A stretch of 64,000 bases of DNA from Mallotus nudiflorus (lineage: Eukaryota; Streptophyta; Magnoliopsida; Malpighiales; Euphorbiaceae), in contig CANTUR010000156.1 in the NCBI GenBank assembly GCA_947683625.1, forward strand, positions 2,170,001 to 2,234,000, read 5' to 3'. Positions 57,391 through 64,000 of this stretch are shown one piece after another. Under the pieces are notes generated by a model that saw only the letters and a list, made by a program, of their open reading frames with translations, was not told the origin of the DNA and did not search any database. Numbering within the stretch: position 1 is the first letter of the stretch; the number at the start of each line of letters is the position of its first letter. A program made the translations under genes and the position numbers.

Positions 57391-59420
57391 AGTATTCTTT
57401 TGGACCCAAACCTTTCTTGGTCTAGGTTGATTAGTTTCAAGCTAATCTAAAGGAAGTAAATTCATGTGTAGTCTTCTATAGAAGCACACATTGTTAGTAT
57501 GTCCTTTGATCATGCAATATGAATATACAATATTTTCAAATTTATGCCTCTTATGATAAAATACTTTCATAGTGTGTGCAACATGCCTTTGGTGTTGTGG
57601 TGATGTGTATCTCCTATTATTTTGCATAATGAGTGAGACATGTATTGGCAATGGTAATATGTTTTTTGATAAGTATGTCTAACATGTTTATGTGCATAGT
57701 GTTATGTAGCAACCCTATTATAATTGTGTCTAGTGTACATATAAGCATGCTTCAGTTAAGGTGCTCTAATTTCAGCATTACCTCTTTATATTAATGAAGG
57801 GTGAGTCTTATAAGACTTTCTCTTGTTATTTAACACATGAGATCTTTTAGTTTTAAAAGCTTAAGTCTCATTTGATTTGGAGGTTGAAGGAGTGGAATCA
57901 TGTGAAGCTTTTACAAAATTAATATGTGATGAAGATGATGAAGACATCTCATTCTTATATCTAATTCCATGGGTATCTCTATGAAATTTTTTAGAGTCAG
58001 TAAGACTATCTAAATTTTCGTTTTCTCTCTTAAATTTAGCAATGGAATTCATTAATTCTAAGACCTTCTTAGAAAGTTTATGATTTTCATCATTTGCTTT
58101 CTTAAGTTGATATTCCAAAGAATTAAAACATTTAGCATTAATAATAAGTTTTTCATTTGATTCAACAAGTTTGGCAAAATTATTTCTGAAGGTTTCTAAT
58201 TCTTTAGTTAGGCAACGTAACTCATGCTTATAATATTTCTTCTAAGATAATAAACTTTTGCATTTAACTAATAATTTACTTATAATAAAGCTCTCATCAT
58301 CATCACAATAATCATCACAATCATCAAAGGAAGAATAAGAAGTGGATGGTACCTCATTTTCCTTTTCAAAAGCCATGAAGTAAAGATTGGCCATTTATTA
58401 TTGTTCCTTTTTGGATTCGGATTCAAATTCGAAGGAATCATCATAAGTAGCTTTGAATGCTTTCTTTTTATCTTTTACTCCATTGTTCTTAAATTTGAGT
58501 TTGGGGCACTCACTTCTAATATGTCCTAATTTCTTGCATTCATAGCAAGTAACCTCTTTTGTTTTCTTCTTTCCATCTCCTTATAACTTCTTTTTGAAGT
58601 CCCTTCTTTTTTAGAAGTTTTTCTTTCTCAAAAACTTCTCAAAGTTCCTAGTGAGCATGGTAATGTCACCATCTTCATCGCTAAAATCTTTGATGCTATC
58701 CTTTTCACTATCTTCTTGAAGAGCTTTTAGAGCAATGCACTTTTTCTTTTCTTCTTTCTCTTCTTATACTTCATCTCTTTGCTTCATAGTGAGCTCATGT
58801 ATTAAGAGCTTGCTAATGAGCACATCGGTTGATAGAGTGGAGAGGTCTTGAGCTTCCTCAATTGAAGTAACATTACATTCTTAATCCTTCTTAGGTAAGA
58901 TTCTTAGAATCTTATTGTTTACTTCTTCCTTAGAGAAATGTTTTCCAAGATTCTTGAGGGTTGTAAGAAGAGCATTGAAATAGTTTGTCATCTCCGTGAT
59001 TGATTCATGAGGCTTCATTTTGAAAAGTTCATATTCATACATATGAAGTTGAACCTTCTTGCTTCTTACTTGAATGTTGCCTTTATAGTGGTTTTATAAG
59101 GTTTCCCATTTTTCTTTGGCCGAATGCAATGTTGAAGCTTGCCTCCTTCTTCTCTTATCATTGAAGAGACTAGAGTAATCATAGCTTTTTTTATTTTTAT
59201 GACTTTCTTCCTTTTGATCAATACAACATTAGCTTATTACAAGATTAGTTGCCACACTATCAATGATAGTTATGGGTGGTTCCTAACCTCTTAGGACAAT
59301 GTCTCAAAGTTTGATGGAATCATAATCAAGATATAATTCCATTTTGAACTTCCAATGTGGATAGTTACTACCATCGAAGAATGGTCTAAAAGAATAAATG
59401 TTATGTGATTCACTCCCCAT
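57391..59420 (-). pseudogene. Long gag of D with zinc knuckle and coiled coil
   Basis: Starts at ATG 59420 (MGSESHNIYSFRPFFDGSNY, then PHWKFKMELYL), the usual FdGxNYxxWkxkM entry. It continues through LFNDKRRRQASTLHSAKEKW and EYELFKMKPHESITEMTNYF, with stops. The zinc knuckle CYECKKLGHIRSEC (about 58508-58549) is complete. After it come acidic stretches and a heptad-like LEYQLKKANDENHKLSKKVL region (about 58000-58120), predicted coiled coil, and then basic, His/Tyr-rich sequence. Coiled-coil gag extensions are a Sirevirus trait. About ten stops in total. Confidence 0.82.
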
Positions 59421-59457
59421 GATATTGTATTCTAGCAATGAATTACTTAGAATTAAA

Positions 59458-59470
59458 GCTCTAATACTAA
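59458..59470 (-). other. Primer binding site of D
   Basis: The minus strand reads TAGTATTAGAGCT two bases after the LTR end, a transition-decayed form of TGGTATCAGAGC (initiator Met tRNA). Confidence 0.75.
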
Positions 59471-59471
59471 T

Positions 59472-60836
59472 TGAAAGAGTCTGAGAGGGGGTGAATAAGA
59501 CTATCAAATAAAAATGGAAAATAAAATGAATTCTTTGCATGAATTGAATGAGAGTTAAGAAGGAAGAATGAATAATATAAAGATTTAAAGAGTTTGGATT
59601 CAACACCAATCCTATTTCTCAACCTAACTTATCCCCAAGTTAGGATTTTCAATTTTCCACAATCTTATTCACAATATTAAGATTACACAAGAGTTTTATA
59701 GCTCACCCTTACAACTTTATAACTTAAGTTTTCAAGGCTCACTCAAGAACCAAATCCCAAGTATTTTAATGGACAACACTTAAACCAATTCCTTTAGAAA
59801 TAAATTTCACTTCCCTTCTAATCTATCCTAAGATTTAAGATGAAGAGAAATTCTATTTCTAACACAACCAACTCTCATAAGAGTTTATACAAAAAAAATG
59901 AATTTTAGAAGAGTTTAGAGAGTTTAATTGAATGCTTGAATGTATAAAATGAATGAGCAAGTTTCTTTTTTTTTATAACCTTAAAAAAATATTCAGAGGT
60001 CTTATTTATACTTGAGTAATCCAATTATAGCTATTAGAAGCAATAATTTCGTTCCCAACATAATCCAAGTTCATTTGAATGAAAATTTAGACTTTTAAGC
60101 TACATTTTGCTAGGTCCCAATTTAGATATCATCTATCCCTATAAGGATATCATCTAAATAGCCATTATGAGCCATTGCATTTGAAAAAATGCCCTGATCC
60201 CTATCGGGACATCCTATTCTAGAGCAATGTCCCAATTAGGAAATGTGATCGGAATTAGTTCTACTATTTTGATGAATTTGTACTCCTTCCTTGGTCCTAA
60301 TCATGACTACCTTGGTCTCCATAAGGACTATGACATAATTTGTAATTTTTAATGCAATGTAGTCCCTATGCTAAGTTTATTTATAATAGTGCTTTATGAT
60401 GCCTTTTTGAGACTGAATACTATCAAATAAGACTCAACTTTCTTCATAAAAGTTATAGATAATTTTCTTATCTTTCCATATCATTTTGAATCACCTCAAT
60501 TGAACTTCTATAGCTCAAACAATTATTAAAATAGTGAGGGCTACGCAATCTAAACTGAAAGCTGCATATGTTGACTTTGACTTAAGATTTGCATACCCAA
60601 ATGTGCTCAGATTTTGACAAGTAAGATCAATTTAGAAAGATTAAGATGTCTACTTTAAATTGATAAAGATCATTTTCTCATTATAGAGCTCTAAGGATGT
60701 TAAAAAGGCTCCTTAAATCTCAAAGATTAAATTATCCCAAAAGACTATAATTCCTACACACTTAGTTGAAATTATTAGAATCAAAATTGTTTGTTAAAGT
60801 CCAAAATTAGGAGTTTGATCATGAAAATAGTCAATA
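59472..60836 (-). repeat. 5' LTR of D
   Basis: 1365 bp. On the minus strand it runs from TATTGACTATTTTCATG at 60836 (TG decayed to TA) to gactctttca at 59472. TATA-like minus TATAAAAA near 59970-59978. It matches the 3' LTR without the MITE. Confidence 0.87.
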
Positions 60837-61796
60837 CTTACACTGCTTACTAAACACTATCACTTCCTTCATTGGAGAAACCTTAATGAACATTATATCT
60901 CCAATAAAAAATGATACATCTTTCCTCTAAAGATCAGCATAGCTTTTCTGTCAGCTAAAAGTTGTCTTTAATATCTACTAAATGATGGGAATCTTCTCTG
61001 AAGTCATTTGCACTAATTCTTAACCCATCAACTATTGCTCGCCAACTTCCCAATACAAGGGTGATATGTAATTCCTTACATACAGTGCTACATATGGAGC
61101 CATCTTAATACTTGCATGATAAATGTTGTTATATGCAAATTCAATCAATGGAAGGTGCAAATCCCATTAACAGCCAAAATCCATTATACACATCTGAAGC
61201 ATATCCTCCAAAGTCTGAATGGTCCTTTTAGATTGACCATCCATTTGAGGATGAAAAGATGTGCTTAAATCCAACCTTATACCTAAAGCCTTTTGCAATT
61301 CTTGCTAAAAGATTAAAGTAAAGATTGGTCTTGTGTTCGACACTATACTTTTTGGCACCCTATGTAGACACACAATCCAGTTAATGTACAATCTAGCCAG
61401 CCTGTTTATAGTGTAAGTCTTCTTAATTGGCAAGAAATGGGTTGTCTCGGTCAACCTATCAACTATCACCTACATGGCATTATATCACTTGATATGCAAG
61501 GCAAACCAAAAATAAAATCCATTGCAATCATGTCACACTTCTACTCTAGGATGGGAAACTATTGTAGTAATCCCAAGGGTCTCTAATGCTTCAATTTTAC
61601 CTGCTGACATGTGAAACACTTACATATGAATTCTATAATGTCTCTCTTCATCCCATTCCACCAATATATATCTTTTAAATTATGATACATCTTGGTAGAA
61701 CCTAGGTGAAAACTGTAAGTAGAAAAATGAGCTTCCTCCATGATCTCCTTTATCAAATCATCCACACCTGGCACACACAACCTAGTGCCCAAGCGT
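60837..61796 (-). pseudogene. Integrase of Tekay/Del-type chromovirus E
   Basis: The minus strand from 61792 reads TRLCVPGVDDLIKEIMEEAH, then STYSFHLGSTKMYHNLKDIY, WWNGMKRDIIEF and CKCFTCQQVK, a complete H2C2 zinc-binding module. With stops and frameshifts it continues through the core: MIAMDFIFGLP (first Asp), a degraded VSDRD region, and a segment near 61240 corresponding to FHPQTDGQSERT in which the family's motif is altered. It then reads KDVSFFIGDIMFIKVSPMKE to the D insertion site, and resumes at 51260. The core is too decayed to judge all catalytic residues. K-type LTRs may be the LTRs of this lineage, but nothing here proves it. Confidence 0.78.
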
Positions 61797-62529
61797 TGTA
61801 ACCACCCAAATTTCAGGATGATTTGAGTTTGGATGTGACAGAGGATCCAATGAAGAAAATTAACTGTGAAATTATATTTATTGGGTTTGATTTATTGGTT
61901 TTGAAATAAATTATAAATTATATTCATTTTTTTATTTTATTTTATTTTTATTTATTTTTTAGGACTTACATCTAAATTTCATTTTTAATTATTTCTTCAA
62001 AAAATAGTTTAAAAAAATAAGGAAATTTGGCCAAAAGGACAAATTAGCCTAAAGAAAATGAAATAATTAAAAAGATGATGGGCCAATGTTGGCCCAAATG
62101 GACCAAAACAAAATGCAGTGAGCATGGCATTGAATTCGTGAATTGAACGTTTTTTTTACTTGATGGTTAAGATGAGATTGAGTGGTATTTGGATTTGGAT
62201 TTTTATTATCTTTTTTTTTTTGCCTTTTTTAATAAACAAGATTTCACATAGAAAGGGAGAGGCTCCCAGGGTTTTATGATTTTTTCATCTACTTTCTCTG
62301 ATTCTTAGGGGAGCCACAATACACCTACTTAGATTTTTTTATGTATTTTTCTTTAGTTCTTTGCTAAAGAACATATCAAATAAAATAAAAATCACAGACA
62401 AATACAACAAAAACCACAGGTTTTCATCAATAGCGATCATCCTTCTAAGGGAAATTAATATTGCATCTCATTCTCAAATCTTCTTCTCCTTCTTCTTTTA
62501 TTTTGATTTTATTTTTGTATTTAATTTTG

Positions 62530-62583
<54 letters not shown>

Positions 62584-63983
62584 CATTCATTGAATAATTT
62601 TTTATTTATTTTATTTTTATTTTTTTATTCTCTTAATGGATGGAGTGACATGAATTCACTATGGAGAACCCATGAAGATCCATGGAATGTCATGGATTAA
62701 ATTTTGTATTTGAACATAGTTTTTAGAGTTTCTAGGAATTTTATTTATTTTATTGGTATTTTTCTTTTGTATTTTTATTTATTTGGTTTTTTGGGTTGTA
62801 TTTAATTTAATTTTTTTAATTTGCAGTAGACTATTGTCATAGCCTCAATAGTGGGAATAATGAAATCATGTGTGTATGATTATGTTTTTTATTTTAATTA
62901 ATCGGTTAGTAAAATTAGAGTTTTTAATTGGGTAATTAATTAAAATTAATGGCTATAGAGACAATTAGGTTTTTTTAATTAAAAATGGGTTAGATTTAAG
63001 TGGTTAGAATTAGGGGTTGCTTGTTAATTATTTATTTGTTATTCATGGTCATTTTTAATTAAATTAGGGGGTTTTTTTAGAAGAAATAAATTTTATTAAT
63101 TGTTTGATCTTTTTATTTGATTGTTGTGATATATTTTTATTGTTTGGGCTTGATAGTTGTATGATTATGTGTTTTAGGCCCTAAGCCCACATTATTAGCC
63201 TTTAACCCATTTAAATAAATTTTAATTAATAAAAATGCATCTTTAAGCCCATAATTAATTAGATTTAGGGTAGAGATAACTTGGGCTCACTTAGTTAATT
63301 TAGATATAGACCCACCTAATTTAATTAATTTAGATTTAGCCCTTTTAATTTCAAGCCTTTTGTCATAATTTGTAGATTTATTATCACTTTAGAAATAAAA
63401 TATGTAGAATTAGGCCTACTAGTTTAGATACTTCATAATTTACAGATTTAGGCTCATTTTTAGAATTAAAATAAATAGACTTAGGTTCATTTAATTAAAA
63501 ATGAATAAAAATTAGGCCCATTAGTCTTCAGGCTCACTTGTAAATTAAAACATGTAGATTTAGCCTACTTTAATTAAAATCAATGTAGGTTAGACTAACT
63601 TAAGGATTATAAACTTAAATGAGTGCATTATTTACATGTATTTTTCATGAATAGTTTGCCTGGAGTTGATTGTTTTAATGAGGGTTTATATGAAATTGCA
63701 TGTAAATAGAGGGTAAGATAGTAATTCATAAAGTAATTCTAAATGAACAAAAGACTAAAAGAATTTGGTATTTCGTACTCACAATCTCCTGGTTATGGTG
63801 CTGGCTTTCAAAGAATCGAGTACCACCATTTTTCGATTAGTCCCAGTTATTACCCTAGGTGGCGATTCCTCATCTCTATGCCATGTTTTTGTGACAGTGG
63901 TTAGTGTGTTCTCTAGAGCCCTGAGCTCAAATAGTGTCGCGGTTGCTAAGATCTTGGGCACGTGCTAAACCCCACTGTCTATA
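61797..63983 (+). mobile_element. Solo LTR C (same family as LTR of A and C2) in chromovirus E
   Basis: Begins TGTAACCACCCAAATTTCAGG and ends ccactgtctata. Flanks are agcgt (61792-61796) and agcct (63984-63988), a 5-bp duplication with one mismatch. The integrase frame of E continues across it: minus sequence from 64000 leads in phase into LGTRLCVP. Contains an (ATT)n run at 62530-62581 and TGGCGATTCC at 63860-63869. About 2.19 kb. Confidence 0.85.
62530..62581. repeat. (ATT)n microsatellite
   Basis: Uninterrupted trinucleotide repeat within solo LTR C. Confidence 0.95.
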
Positions 63984-64000
63984 AGCCTAATATACCCTCA
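63984..64000 (-). pseudogene. Chromovirus E continues off the window
   Basis: Seventeen bases beyond solo LTR C. On the minus strand they encode EGILG in phase with the integrase zinc-binding module at 61792, matching the d-G-i-L segment that precedes RLCVP in chromoviruses. Confidence 0.55.

Larger units (their letters stand above)
51261..60836 (-). mobile_element. Sirevirus-like Ty1/copia retrotransposon D
   Basis: Minus-strand element with 5' LTR 59472-60836, PBS, long gag, protease, integrase, RT, RNase H, 3' untranslated region and 3' LTR 51261-53363. Perfect target duplication cttac at 51256-51260 and 60837-60841. LTRs are about 1.36 kb once a 739-bp MITE in the left one is removed. 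Long gag with coiled-coil region, DSGCSRxM protease and repeated polypurine-like motifs near the 3' LTR fit the Sirevirus group. It has relatively few stops. Confidence 0.88.

Noticed and set aside
59304..59609. Upstream extension of the gag frame of D
   Set aside because: The extension runs into the PBS and LTR. The ATG at 59420, followed by the typical gag start, is preferred.

Overview
This window looks like repeat-dense nuclear DNA from a flowering plant. It is AT-rich and full of long (TA)n tracts, and it holds plant-specific LTR-retrotransposon lineages (Tat/Ogre-like and Athila-like Ty3/gypsy, a Tekay/Del-type chromovirus, Tnt1/Tork-like and Sirevirus-like Ty1/copia), plant mobile domain (PMD) sequence and a fragment of a plant SRP72 gene. 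I cannot name the species. I see no intact host gene, tRNA, rRNA or CRISPR array. Nearly all coding sequence is retroelement debris broken by stops and frameshifts, so domains were recognised by reading motifs through the breaks.

Left block (1-18231): two nested Tat-lineage elements, both on the minus strand. Element B has its LTR at 16267-18231 and gag-protease down to about 12600, where element A interrupts it (5' LTR 10901-12596). A reads leftwards through gag, protease, RT, RNase H, archaeal-type RNase H and integrase to about 3.7 kb. Beyond that, on the opposite strand, lie two decayed intron-containing genes: a DUF7745-like one and a PMD one that runs off the window start. No 3' LTR of A is visible, so these genes may be antisense cargo of A.

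Middle-left (18232-25580): a tandem array of AT-rich units of about 1.3 kb. Its third unit is split by a 3.2 kb solo LTR (K3, TSD attat).

Middle (25580-47520): two Athila-like elements in convergent orientation. G (+) keeps gag and an env-like ORF but has lost pol. H (-) keeps env-like pieces, a polypurine tract and LTR sequence. Solo LTR C2 (30567-32678, TSD agtag) lies between them. H is interrupted by copia element J (34581-43036), whose own 5' LTR is interrupted by solo LTR K1 (34742-37882, TSD catac), and by solo LTR K2 (43316-47191, TSD caccc/catcc).

Right (47520-64000): a short stretch with an SRP72 gene fragment and unidentified exon-like pieces, then a truncated K-type LTR (K4), then a minus-strand chromovirus (E). 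E is split by a nearly complete Sirevirus-like copia element D (51261-60836, TSD cttac) and by solo LTR C (61797-63983, TSD agcgt/agcct). D carries a Tourist-like MITE in only one of its LTRs.

The observations most worth following are a stem-loop cluster shared by K1, K2 and K3 with compensatory base changes; variable-copy hairpin modules in the same LTRs; the antisense PMD/DUF7745 pair beside element A; PBS-like echoes inside Tat LTRs; and a 28-bp-armed hairpin at the gag-protease junction of B.
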